A DNA stretch of 64,000 nt from Bradyrhizobiaceae bacterium PARB1 (GTDB lineage Bacteria > Pseudomonadota > Alphaproteobacteria > Rhizobiales > Xanthobacteraceae). The position numbers were made by a program, and so were the translations under genes. Location of the stretch: NCBI GenBank assembly GCA_002256345.1, contig NKIY01000002.1, positions 558,001 to 622,000 of the forward strand, in the 5' to 3' direction. Position 1 is the stretch's first letter. Each line of letters starts with the position of its first letter. The notes under the pieces were generated by a model. That model did no database searches. It was not told where the DNA came from and worked only from the letters and a program-made list of their open reading frames with translations. Below are positions 46,513 to 56,531 of this stretch, one piece after another.

Positions 46513-46890
46513 ATGACTGAATCGAACCAGCCGGGCGGCTCCGTCTTCCTCGTCGAGGACGAGGTGATGATCCGCATGATGGTTGCCGACATGCTGGAAG
46601 AGCTCGGCTACAGGGTCGCGGCCGAAGCTGGCGACATCCATGAAGCGACACGCCTCGCCGGTTCCGCCGAATTCGATGTCGCGATCCTCGACGTCAACGT
46701 CAACGGCAAGGTGATTTCCCCGGTAGCCGAGGTACTCGCAGCGCGCAACAAGCCCTTCATCTTCGCGACCGGTTATGGCGCGCAGGGGTTGCCCGAAGAG
46801 TTCCGCGATCGCCCGGCGCTGCAGAAGCCGTTCCAGATGGAAACGCTGGCGCAAGTGCTCGCCACGACGCTGAAGGGCGTCGCCGTATAG
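46513..46890 (+). CDS. Single-domain CheY-like response regulator
   Basis: 125 residues from the ATG at 46513 (GGGAAAGCGGCC upstream). Receiver domain only: acidic pair Glu15-Asp16 in LVEDEVMI, phosphoacceptor Asp60 in VAILDVNVNG, Thr86 in FATGYG and Lys105 in LQKPFQ. No output domain, so it probably acts by protein contact or in a phosphorelay. It is inserted on the opposite strand between surE and pcm, with no kinase gene next to it. Confidence 0.9.
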   Translation: MTESNQPGGSVFLVEDEVMIRMMVADMLEELGYRVAAEAGDIHEATRLAGSAEFDVAILDVNVNGKVISPVAEVLAARNKPFIFATGYGAQGLPEEFRDRPALQKPFQMETLAQVLATTLKGVAV

Positions 46891-46940
46891 GTTCCGATGC
46901 AGGATGGGTATCGCTGCGCGCAACCCATCTTGCGGTCGTC

Positions 46941-47708
46941 TTACCCCAGTGCCTTTGCCAGCGTCTGGCTGAACGCTTCGTCCGTGCGATCGAGCCGCAG
47001 CGGCGTCACCGAGACATAGTGTGCGGCAAGCGCCGCAAGATCGGTGCCTTCCGGAGGCGCTTCAGCGGCAACGATGCGTTCGAAACCGATCCAGAAATAC
47101 GGATTGTTACGGCCATCGCGGCGCTCGTCGATACGCAGGAAACCCTGGTTGCGCTTGCCTTGCCGCGTCACGACAACGCCCTTCACCTCGGCCGCGTCGC
47201 AGGCCGGGAAGTTGATGTTGATCACCGTGTTTTTCGGAACGCCAGCCTTGATAACCTTGCGCAGCACGTCCGGACCAAAGGCCAGGGCAGTTTCCCACTG
47301 CGGCGAATGGCGGGTCGTCATCGAGAATTCCTGACTCAGCGCCACCGACGGAAATCCGAGAATGGTGCCTTCCAGTGCCCCGGCAATCGTGCCGGAATAG
47401 ACGACATCCTCGGCAACATTCCGGCCCTTGTTGACGCCGGACAGGACCAGATCAGGCTGCTTGTCCTTCAGGATATGCCGTGCGCCCATGATCACGCAGT
47501 CGGTCGGCGTGCCGCGCACGGCATAGTGCCGCTCGCCGACTTCCCGCAAGCGCAGCGGATCGTTCAGCGACAGCGAATGCGAGACGCCGGACTGATCGAG
47601 TTCAGGCGCCACGACCCAAACATCGTCAGACAGTTCCTTGGCGATCTGCTCAATGATCTTGAGGCCGGGAGCATGAATACCGTCGTCATTGGTGCAGAGA
47701 ATGCGCAT
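46941..47708 (-). CDS. surE: 5'/3'-nucleotidase SurE
   Basis: 255 residues. SurE is a metal-dependent nucleotidase that removes phosphate from nucleoside monophosphates, with a stress-survival role. The N-terminus MRILCTNDDGIHAPGL carries the conserved Asp-Asp metal ligands, followed by VVAPELDQSGVSHSLSL (Ser of the S-G-x-S-H motif), CVIMGARHIL and VLSGVNKGRNVAEDVVYSGTIAGALEG. Length is typical. It begins downstream of serS on the same strand, with a small plus-strand gene between them. Confidence 0.97.
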   Translation of the reverse strand: MRILCTNDDGIHAPGLKIIEQIAKELSDDVWVVAPELDQSGVSHSLSLNDPLRLREVGERHYAVRGTPTDCVIMGARHILKDKQPDLVLSGVNKGRNVAEDVVYSGTIAGALEGTILGFPSVALSQEFSMTTRHSPQWETALAFGPDVLRKVIKAGVPKNTVININFPACDAAEVKGVVVTRQGKRNQGFLRIDERRDGRNNPYFWIGFERIVAAEAPPEGTDLAALAAHYVSVTPLRLDRTDEAFSQTLAKALG

Positions 47709-47946
47709 GCGCGTCAGCCCTTTCGATCCTGGCCGGCTCTGCCGGCAGCGAACTTTTGCCAGCCCGAGGGAGCTTTTGCCACCCCCTTATTCGCCACTTC
47801 TCGGGCATCCGTCGCGCCATTTTTCCGGCACACGGGAACCACATTGCCGAGCGCGCAGTTATTTCGGCATCTATGCGTTTCATCGCGTCCAGAAACCAGC
47901 GCGCGGCTGAAATAACGCTGTCGCTGCGCTATTTGAGGCGACGACC

Positions 47947-48441
47947 ATGGTCACGAGGTTCGATCGGCGAATGCTTTTGGGCATCCCGGTTCTTGCCGCT
48001 GCCAGTATCGCTGGCCTGCTTTTCTGGCCGAGCCTTGCACGCACGCCAGAGCCCGACTTGCGACTCAACCTTGCCGTCACCAACCCATCCGGCGATCAGG
48101 CTATCCCACAGACAACGCCAGCCAACTCGATCGATCGCCCAGAGACTGCCGATCTTAATCGCGTCAGCCTGTCGCGTCAGTCGTTTCGCCGCGGCGGCAT
48201 GGGATCGCAGGCGCTGATGACCTTCACCGTTCGAAATCGCAACGACTACGACATCAAAGATCTCGAACTGCTCTGCGCATTCAAGAGCCGCGACGGCCGT
48301 TACACCACCGAACGCCGCAAACTCCTCGCCGAGACCGTCGGCACGAAAAGCCGCAGGGCCTTCCCGATGACGCTGATCGGGCACATCAACATACGCGCCT
48401 CGAAGGCAAGATGTTCACTCCTCACCGCGAGCCGGGCATGA
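47947..48441 (+). CDS. Membrane-anchored protein of unknown function
   Basis: 164 residues. An N-terminal hydrophobic segment (MLLGIPVLAAASIAGLLFWPS, about 9-29) without a clear cleavage site makes it a signal anchor. The rest is a beta-sheet-like domain: LMTFTVRNRNDYDIKDLELLCAFKSRDGRYTTERRK, with the pattern of FxLyD-type domains, where an aromatic-x-V-x-N-x-N strand is followed by V/L-x-C-x-F. Short proteins with this domain are common and of unknown function. It lies on the plus strand between surE and serS, out of line with the conserved order. Confidence 0.6.
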   Translation: MVTRFDRRMLLGIPVLAAASIAGLLFWPSLARTPEPDLRLNLAVTNPSGDQAIPQTTPANSIDRPETADLNRVSLSRQSFRRGGMGSQALMTFTVRNRNDYDIKDLELLCAFKSRDGRYTTERRKLLAETVGTKSRRAFPMTLIGHINIRASKARCSLLTASRA

Positions 48442-48459
48442 CAGGCAGTCGGGCGAATG

Positions 48460-49902
<1,443 letters not shown>

Positions 49903-50011
49903 TCACGCCGACGCCTGCGGTGACAATCTCGCCATGGCGTCTGCACCTCCAGCCCGCCCTCAAACAACCTAACGCAGTTTGACGATGAAGCGGCTGCAAG
50001 AAGCTCCGCCC

Positions 50012-50815
50012 CTATTCCACCAGCGTCAAATCCGTACCGGTCGCCTCTGCAGCCCGCTTTGCTGCGTTCTTCTCTACGATCGCTACAGCAATGATCGAGC
50101 CCTCATAGAGGACCAGCAGCGGTAGCGCGAGCGACATCTGGCTGATGACATCCGGCGGCGTCAGCACGGCGGCGATGACGAAGGCGCAGACGATAAAATA
50201 GCGGCGCTTGTCGCGCAGTTGCTTGGAAGTGAGAATACCGATGCGGCCGAGCAGCGTCAGGATCACTGGCAGCTGGAAGGCGATGCCGAAGGCAAAGATC
50301 AACGACATCATCAGGGACAGATATTCGCCGACCTTGGGAAGTAGCGCGATTTGCGCGGTCTCGGCACCGCCGGCCTGCTGCATGCCGAGCGAGAAGCGGA
50401 TCAGCATCGGCAGAACCAGGAAATAGACCAGCAGCGTTCCCAGCGCGAAGAAGATCGGTGTCGCGATCAGATACGGCAGGAACGCACCGCGCTCGTGCTT
50501 ATAGAGCCCGGGCGCAACGAACATGTAGATCTGCGCAGCGATCACGGGAAACGAGATGAAGCCCGCACCGAACATCGCCAGCTTGAGCTGCGTCAGGAAA
50601 TATTCGAGCAGCGCGGTGTAGATGAATTTCGAATTCTCGGGGCCTGCGACCCAGACGAACGGCCAGACCAGCACGTTGTAGATCTGCTTGGCGAAGAAGA
50701 AGCAGAACACGAATGCCACCGCGAATGCCAGCAACGCCTTGATCAGCCGCGACCGCAGCTCGATCAGGTGATCCATCAAGGGGGCCTTCGAGGCCTCGAT
50801 ATCTTCGGCGCTCAT
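50012..50815 (-). CDS. tatC: Sec-independent protein translocase subunit TatC
   Basis: 267 residues with six membrane helices. The family features are the N-terminal [18 protein letters not shown] (about 10-27), the [34 protein letters not shown] loop, and FEFG/FQLP-type segments such as [14 protein letters not shown]. TatC is the receptor for twin-arginine signal peptides. The start overlaps the tatB stop by four bases (ATGA). Confidence 0.97.
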   Translation of the reverse strand: MSAEDIEASKAPLMDHLIELRSRLIKALLAFAVAFVFCFFFAKQIYNVLVWPFVWVAGPENSKFIYTALLEYFLTQLKLAMFGAGFISFPVIAAQIYMFVAPGLYKHERGAFLPYLIATPIFFALGTLLVYFLVLPMLIRFSLGMQQAGGAETAQIALLPKVGEYLSLMMSLIFAFGIAFQLPVILTLLGRIGILTSKQLRDKRRYFIVCAFVIAAVLTPPDVISQMSLALPLLVLYEGSIIAVAIVEKNAAKRAAEATGTDLTLVE

Positions 50816-51339
50816 AGGGCTTTTGCGTTCTTCAGAATGTCGGGATTGCCGGGTTCGGCTGGCTTCTCGTTCTCGCCGGAGACGGACAGGTTGCTCGGCG
50901 CGCCGGGATCGGCCGCCACCGGTCGAACTTCGCTGGTGATGGCCAGCGGCTCGTTGACCGCCGCATGCACCTCGGCCTCGACAAACGTCTCAGGCGTCGG
51001 TGGCTCGGGCGTTGTCGGCATCGCCGGCGGCGTGGTGACGTTATCGATCTTGTCGATAGTCATGGCCTCGCTGACATCCTTGGTCAGCGAGGTCATGATG
51101 TTGTTCTTGGAAAAGTCCGAAGCCGCGTCCTTAACGTCGTCGAACGCCTTCTTGACCTCGGCCATCTCGGCTTCGCGCATCGCCTCGTTGAACTGGCCCT
51201 GGAATTCCGAGGCCATGCGGCGCGCCTTGCCCATCCATTGCCCGACCATACGCAAGACGCCGGGCAACTCTTTCGGGCCGATGGCGATCAGCGCCACGAC
51301 GCCGATGACGACCAGTTCACTCCACCCGATATCGAACAT
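50812..51339 (-). CDS. tatB: Sec-independent protein translocase subunit TatB
   Basis: 175 residues: one membrane helix ([21 protein letters not shown], residues 7-27), an amphipathic helix ([25 protein letters not shown]), then a long Pro/Glu/Thr-rich tail. TatB works with TatC in binding twin-arginine substrates. IGPKELP is the family hallmark. It follows tatA with 67 bases between. Confidence 0.95.
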   Translation of the reverse strand: MFDIGWSELVVIGVVALIAIGPKELPGVLRMVGQWMGKARRMASEFQGQFNEAMREAEMAEVKKAFDDVKDAASDFSKNNIMTSLTKDVSEAMTIDKIDNVTTPPAMPTTPEPPTPETFVEAEVHAAVNEPLAITSEVRPVAADPGAPSNLSVSGENEKPAEPGNPDILKNAKAL

Positions 51340-51406
51340 GTAACAACCTGCTCACAGGCCGGACGAGCCGCGCCTTCTGACCCGTCCGCTGCGATCCGAA
51401 ATGACC

Positions 51407-51646
51407 TTAGACAGCCTTGCTGCCGACATCCGACCGGTTCGCGGTCGGCGCCGATGGAGCCTGATCGATGGTCTTGTTCGGGTCGGCCGGCTTGTCCGCG
51501 GGCTTGTCGTCGTCCGCCATGCCCTTCTTGAAGGCCTTGATACCCTGGGCGACGTCGCCCATCAGGTCGGAAATCTTGCCGCGACCGAACAACAGCAGGA
51601 CCACCGCGATCACGACGATCCAGTGCCAAATGCTGAGAGAACCCAT
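51407..51646 (-). CDS. tatA: Sec-independent protein translocase subunit TatA
   Basis: 79 residues from the ATG at 51646 (MGSLSIWHW). One membrane helix ([15 protein letters not shown], the FGRGK hinge) and an amphipathic helix ([19 protein letters not shown]), then a short Pro/Asp/Lys-rich tail. TatA forms the pore. An in-frame ATG at 51679 would add 11 residues that are not conserved. Confidence 0.95.
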   Translation of the reverse strand: MGSLSIWHWIVVIAVVLLLFGRGKISDLMGDVAQGIKAFKKGMADDDKPADKPADPNKTIDQAPSAPTANRSDVGSKAV

Positions 51647-51787
51647 CCTGCTAACCCTCCAGACACACAGCCGGCGCACCGGCCCGATTTCCCCGGAACG
51701 TAGGCTGCGGGTTCGTCAAAAACAAGGACTTAACCACCGTGGAATCGCGGATGGACAAGTCGTAACGTCGCGAGCGTTAATGTCGCA

Positions 51788-52966
51788 TCAGTGGTGCTGG
51801 CCGTCGTCCCGGTCTGGCTTGGGCGCATCATCGTCGGACGCCTCCTCGTCGGCCTCGTCCGCGTCGATCTCCTCGTCGTCCTCCAGATCGTCGTCTTCAT
51901 CCTCGAAGTCGTCGTCCTGTTCATCGGCATCGAGTTCCGCGGCTTCGGCTTCAGCCAGCTCCACCTCGCCCTGTTCCGTCTCGGCTTCGTCGCGACCGGC
52001 GTCCTCTTCGTCGATGTCCACCGCGCCAAGCGCCGGGGCCTCAGACTCCTCGGCCTCGACCACCTCGCCAACCTCCGTCGCCGGCAATTCGGCAAAACCA
52101 ACGGCCTCTGCCGTTGCCTCTTCGCCAGCTGCGGTCTCGGCCTGTTCCGCCTGTGCTTCGGGGAACTCCGGATCGGGCTCCGACAGCGTGAGATGAAGCT
52201 CGCCGTCCTCCAGCGGATCCTCGTCCTCGCGGAGCTGCGGATCGTCGGACGGATTGGGTACGCTGAAGCCGGCAGGCAGACGCGAGTCCAGCAGGCCCGT
52301 GCCCTTCAGTTCTTCGAGGCCCGGCAGGTCGCCGAGCGCTTCCAGGCCGAACTGTGACAGGAACGTATCGGTGGTGCCGAAAGTCAGCGGACGACCCGGT
52401 GTCTTGCGACGACCGCGCGGCTTGATCCAGCCGGTCTCTAGCAGCACGTCGAGCGTGCCTTTCGAGGTGACGACGCCGCGGATGTCTTCGATCTCGGCAC
52501 GGGTCACCGGCTGGTGGTAGGCGACGATGGCCAGCACCTCGACGGCGGCTCGCGACAGCTTCTTGGTCTCGCTGACCTCGCGGGTCATCAGCCAGGCAAG
52601 ATCACCAGCAGTGCGGAAGGTCCACTTGTTGGCGATGCGCACCAGATTAATGCCGCGCATGGCGTAGTCTGCCTGCAGCGCTTCGAGCGCCTTCTTGACA
52701 TTCACACCTTCCGGCATGCGCTTGGCGAGCGCCGACTGGTCCAGCGGCTCGGTCGAAGCAAACAGCAACGCTTCGAGAATGCGCAGCTCTTCCGGGCGCG
52801 CGGCAATTTCCTGCGCGTCATCCTGCGTAACCGCTTCCTGTTGAACAGCTTCCTGCTGGGCAGCGTCCTCGGCGACGACTTCGGTCGGCTGCGCGGACTC
52901 GTCCTGCTGCATGTCCTCGACCTGATCCTCGACAACGTCGATGCGTTTTTCGGCAACACTTGCCAT
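51788..52966 (-). CDS. scpB: Segregation and condensation protein B with long acidic extensions
   Basis: 392 residues from the ATG at 52966; an in-frame ATG at 52987 is also possible. The ScpB core, two winged-helix domains, covers about residues 53-233 (ILEALLFASTEPLDQSALAKRMP; LSRAAVEVLAIVAYHQPVTRAEIEDIRGV; GRPLTFGTTDTFLSQFGLEALGDLPGLEEL). ScpB binds ScpA and the SMC head to drive chromosome segregation. The core alone is near usual length; here an N-terminal acidic extension of about 50 residues and a C-terminal tail of about 150 residues, mostly Glu, Asp and Ala, are added. It follows scpA closely. Confidence 0.95.
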   Translation of the reverse strand: MASVAEKRIDVVEDQVEDMQQDESAQPTEVVAEDAAQQEAVQQEAVTQDDAQEIAARPEELRILEALLFASTEPLDQSALAKRMPEGVNVKKALEALQADYAMRGINLVRIANKWTFRTAGDLAWLMTREVSETKKLSRAAVEVLAIVAYHQPVTRAEIEDIRGVVTSKGTLDVLLETGWIKPRGRRKTPGRPLTFGTTDTFLSQFGLEALGDLPGLEELKGTGLLDSRLPAGFSVPNPSDDPQLREDEDPLEDGELHLTLSEPDPEFPEAQAEQAETAAGEEATAEAVGFAELPATEVGEVVEAEESEAPALGAVDIDEEDAGRDEAETEQGEVELAEAEAAELDADEQDDDFEDEDDDLEDDEEIDADEADEEASDDDAPKPDRDDGQHH

Positions 52967-52987
52967 GTCCGGATCTCCTTCTCTCAC

Positions 52988-53818
52988 TTACTCAACCGGA
53001 ACTTCCGGCGCCACAGGCACGGGCGGCGGGCCGACATGCTTGCGGAAATACAGGGGTGCGAATGCTTCGCTCTGGCTGAGATCGAGCGTGCCTTCACGCA
53101 CGAGCTCCAAGGCAGCCGCAAAACTCGACGCCATCACCGTGGCGCGCTGCTGCGGATCAGGCACATAGGCCAGCAAATATTCGTCGAGCCGGCTCCAGTC
53201 CTCGGCCATGCCGATCAGCCGTTCCAGCGAGGCACGCGCCTCAGCCAGCGACCACACGGTGCGGCGGGCCATGTGAACGCGGGTCAGCACGCGGGACTGA
53301 CGCTGGGTCGCATAGGCCGATAGCAGATCGTAAAGCGTCGCGGTGAACTTCTGCTGCTTGATCTCGGCGATCTGCTCCGGCATGCCGCGCGGAAAACTGT
53401 CGCGGCCGAGCTGCGGCCGGGCCATCAGTTGATCTGCGGCGCTACGGATGGCTTCGAGACGGCGCAGCCGGTTGGCAAGCGCGGTCGCCATATCCTCGGC
53501 GCTCGGGCCCTCTTCCGTCGTCGTCGGTTCCGGCAGCAGCAGGCGCGACTTTAGGAAGGCCAGCCACGCCGCCATGACCAGGTAGTCGGCGGCGAGTTCC
53601 AGCCGGATCTTTCGCGCCTCTTCAATGAACAACAAATACTGGTCAGCGAGCGCAAGGATCGAGATCTTGTGCAGGTCGACCTTCTGCTGACGGGCGAGCG
53701 TGAGCAGAAGGTCGAGCGGACCCTCATAACCCTCGACATCGATGACCAGCGCCGGCTCGTCATTGGGAACGATCTCGGCCGGACGCCCGGTTTCAAACGA
53801 CAGAATTTCGGCGCTCAT
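52988..53818 (-). CDS. scpA: Segregation and condensation protein A
   Basis: 276 residues. The kleisin ScpA bridges the SMC heads with ScpB. Typical elements: FDVDVEGYEGPLDLLLTLARQQKVDLHKISI near the N-terminus (as VIDVEGYEGPLDLLL), ADYLVMAAWLAFLKSRLLLP in the middle, and a C-terminal winged helix (ATVMASSFAAALELVREGTLDLSQSEAFAPLYFR). The start overlaps nagZ's stop by four bases, and scpB begins about 20 bases downstream. Confidence 0.96.
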   Translation of the reverse strand: MSAEILSFETGRPAEIVPNDEPALVIDVEGYEGPLDLLLTLARQQKVDLHKISILALADQYLLFIEEARKIRLELAADYLVMAAWLAFLKSRLLLPEPTTTEEGPSAEDMATALANRLRRLEAIRSAADQLMARPQLGRDSFPRGMPEQIAEIKQQKFTATLYDLLSAYATQRQSRVLTRVHMARRTVWSLAEARASLERLIGMAEDWSRLDEYLLAYVPDPQQRATVMASSFAAALELVREGTLDLSQSEAFAPLYFRKHVGPPPVPVAPEVPVE

Positions 53819-54840
53819 GCGCTGGCTCCCGTCCGTGCGATCAATTGGTCGAGTTCCGCCCGCCCGGCTGCGCGATCGAACGGCTGCGGCTGGCGGCGCG
53901 CGGCGATGGCGGCGCGGGCGCGCTCGTCGGCCTTCCCCTTGAGCAGCGGGGTCTCCTTGGCGACGGCTTGCATCTCATCGAGCTTGCCGTTGCAGTGCAG
54001 GACGATGTCACAGCCGGCGTTCACAATCGCGCGGGTTCGCTCGGCGATCGACCCCGCCAGAGCATTCATGGACACGTCATCACTCATCAACAAACCCTGG
54101 AACCCGATACTGCCGCGAATCACCTGTTCGATGATTGTCGCAGAAGTCGTGGCCGGCTGAGTGGCGTCGAGGGCGTTAAACACAACATGTGCAGTCATCG
54201 CCATCGGCAGGTCGGCCAGCGGCCGAAATGCTTCAAAATCAGAAGTTTCCAGCTCTTTCTTCGAGTTATTTACAATCGGAAGCTTGTGATGACTGTCGGC
54301 ATTGGCCCGGCCGTGTCCCGGAATATGCTTGAGCACGGGCAGCACACCGCCATCGGCCAGCCCCTCAGTTACTGCGCGCGCAATGGTCGCCACCTTCGCC
54401 GGCGAAGTGCCATAGGCCCGGTTGCCGATCACGGCATCGGCCCCTTCCACCGGCACATCCGCCAGCGGCAGGCAATCCACCGTAACCCCGAGCTCCATCA
54501 GATCGGCAGCGATGAGGCGTGAGCTCAGCCAGGCAGCGCGAAGGCCAAGATCCGGCTGAATATCGTAAAGCGAGCCGAACACCGCTCCAGGCGGATAGAC
54601 GGGCCAATGCGGTGGACCAAGGCGCTGCACACGGCCGCCCTCCTGATCGATCAGGACCGGCGCACCGAGATCGCCCGTCGCCCCACGCAATTCCTCAACC
54701 AACGCAGTAACTTGCGCCGGATTGTCAATATTACGCTTGAAAAGAATGAAGCCCCAAGGACGCTCTGCGCGCAAAAACGCGCGCTCGTCAGCGGTCAACT
54801 CAAGGCCGGATACGCCGGTGATGAAGGCTCGGGTGCTCAT
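53815..54840 (-). CDS. nagZ: Beta-N-acetylhexosaminidase NagZ
   Basis: 341 residues, no signal peptide, so cytoplasmic. NagZ removes N-acetylglucosamine from anhydromuropeptides in peptidoglycan recycling. GH3 features: VLIDQEGGRVQRLGPPHWP (residues about 62-80), the catalytic-dyad segment KHIPGHGRANADSHHKLP, and the nucleophile Asp in LLMSDDVSM. These match NagZ more fully than the membrane-bound paralogue at 35168-36487. It overlaps scpA by four bases and follows the SPOR-domain gene. Confidence 0.95.
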   Translation of the reverse strand: MSTRAFITGVSGLELTADERAFLRAERPWGFILFKRNIDNPAQVTALVEELRGATGDLGAPVLIDQEGGRVQRLGPPHWPVYPPGAVFGSLYDIQPDLGLRAAWLSSRLIAADLMELGVTVDCLPLADVPVEGADAVIGNRAYGTSPAKVATIARAVTEGLADGGVLPVLKHIPGHGRANADSHHKLPIVNNSKKELETSDFEAFRPLADLPMAMTAHVVFNALDATQPATTSATIIEQVIRGSIGFQGLLMSDDVSMNALAGSIAERTRAIVNAGCDIVLHCNGKLDEMQAVAKETPLLKGKADERARAAIAARRQPQPFDRAAGRAELDQLIARTGASA

Positions 54841-54886
54841 GGGGCCGATTAGGCCCCATCACCACGCAGGGTCAAGGAAACCGCCG

Positions 54887-56413
54887 TTAATTCCTTTGGA
54901 CTATTCCCTGCGGCCCGCCGATGGCTTCCAGGCTCTTGCGGAACTGGAGCGCCTCATCGGCCGATCCGAACGGGCCAACCATGGCCCGATAATAGGTCCC
55001 CTTGTCGCCGAGATCCGCTTTCTTGATCACAGGAGACCGGGAACCGAGCACCGACGGATATTTGTTCTGCAGCGCCTTGAAGGAGGCGCGGGCATCCGCA
55101 TCGCTGCGCTGGGACGAGATCTGGACCACATAGCCACCGGTCGCGGCCGGCGCGACATCCTGCGGCGCGGTGTTCAGGGACGCCGAACGCGTCGTCGGGG
55201 CCGACGCTGATTGCGGCGACAGCGACATCGGGGCGTTGGCCGAATTGACCGCAGGCGCCGGCGCCGGTGCGGGCGCCGTCAGCTTGGCCGGCGCCTGGCG
55301 CGAGGCCGGCGTCGCAGTGGCATCGGTCTGGTCGCCGCGGACCGAAACGGTGCGGATCGCGCGAGGCTGATCGCCCTGCATCGCGCCATTGCCCACCATC
55401 GGCTTGTTGGCCGGCGAAACGCTGGCAGTGGTCGGCGGATTGTTGTTCTGGTTCAGCGGCGGAAACACCACACGCGGCCCGCCCGCCTTGGTGGCATCCT
55501 GCACATTCACCGGCTGCTCCTCGCGCGAGACCAGGCGCTCCTGTCCCGCGGCCAAGCGGTCTAGCTGCTTGCCGTTGCCACTGTCATTCGACGCAGAGGC
55601 CGACGGCGGCACGATCTTGTTGGGACCGGGGTCAGCCTTGATCACCGGCGGCTCGCCGCTGCGGGGCGATCCGATGAAGGTGCGGTAAGCCAACGCACCG
55701 CCGGTGCCGATGACCGCCAATGCAAGCACGGCCGCAACGGTCATTAATCCGCCACGGCGTTTCGGACGCTCTTCCTCTTCAGCATGATCGTACTGCTGAT
55801 AGGCGTAGGGATCGTCCTGATACTGATCCTGCTGATAAGCCTGATGCGCGTGATCGGGCTGGCCATAGAGCGCATCATCGTAGCGGTTCGGATCCAGCTG
55901 CTGCTGCTGCTCCTGCACCTGCGGATGACCATACGCATCGTAGCCGGCATGCCCCTGCTGGTCGTAGGCGGCATAATCCTGTGCGGCATAGCCTTGCGCA
56001 CCGGAACCCTGCGGGGCATAGCCGCTGGCGGCATAAGCCTCGGCGTCATGATGTTGCGGCGCCTGCTGGTAGTTCTGCTGGAAGTCAAATTCCGGCTCGA
56101 CCTGCGGCTGGCCGTAGTGCTGCGTCTCAGGCTCGACTGACTGGTGGGCGCGCTGTGCGGCCACGCGCTGCATCCATGGCGGCGGAGTCGGCGCGGTCTC
56201 GAACTGCTCCTCGGGCTCGTCGTGAGATCCATGCGCCGGCTCTACGTGACGCTGCGGCTGGGCGGCAGCCTGACGGGCAGGCGCGGAAGCGAAGGGATCG
56301 GTCTGACCGATCAGGCGTGCCAATTCGGCCAGGGGATCGCCCTCGCCTTGCGCGCGCGGATCGTTATAGCCGGCATCCGCGGGGTACGATCGGTTCTGGT
56401 ATCGATTGGCCAT
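54887..56413 (-). CDS. SPOR-domain cell division protein with a Gln/Tyr-rich cytoplasmic region
   Basis: 508 residues from the ATG at 56413 (MANRYQNRSYPADAGY). The first 215 or so residues are low complexity, rich in Gln, Tyr, Ala and Asp (for example YAAQDYAAYDQQGHAGYDAY). A single membrane helix lies near 224-246 (LMTVAAVLALAVIGTGGALAY), then a Pro/Asn/Ala-rich periplasmic linker. The C-terminal 80 residues are a SPOR domain (GGYVVQISSQRSDADARASF... YYRAMVGPFGSADEALQF), which binds denuded septal glycan. The architecture resembles FtsN in topology, but the disordered cytoplasmic part is much longer than in E. coli. Confidence 0.92.
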   Translation of the reverse strand: MANRYQNRSYPADAGYNDPRAQGEGDPLAELARLIGQTDPFASAPARQAAAQPQRHVEPAHGSHDEPEEQFETAPTPPPWMQRVAAQRAHQSVEPETQHYGQPQVEPEFDFQQNYQQAPQHHDAEAYAASGYAPQGSGAQGYAAQDYAAYDQQGHAGYDAYGHPQVQEQQQQLDPNRYDDALYGQPDHAHQAYQQDQYQDDPYAYQQYDHAEEEERPKRRGGLMTVAAVLALAVIGTGGALAYRTFIGSPRSGEPPVIKADPGPNKIVPPSASASNDSGNGKQLDRLAAGQERLVSREEQPVNVQDATKAGGPRVVFPPLNQNNNPPTTASVSPANKPMVGNGAMQGDQPRAIRTVSVRGDQTDATATPASRQAPAKLTAPAPAPAPAVNSANAPMSLSPQSASAPTTRSASLNTAPQDVAPAATGGYVVQISSQRSDADARASFKALQNKYPSVLGSRSPVIKKADLGDKGTYYRAMVGPFGSADEALQFRKSLEAIGGPQGIVQRN

Positions 56414-56531
56414 GGTGATGTCACATCCCCTGCGGGAAAGCTGCCACCTCGTCGACGGGACGAGATTACCGCCTGTCAATGACCGCTGCACACCCCCATG
56501 CAGCGACCACTCCCAAATTGTTACTCAACTA

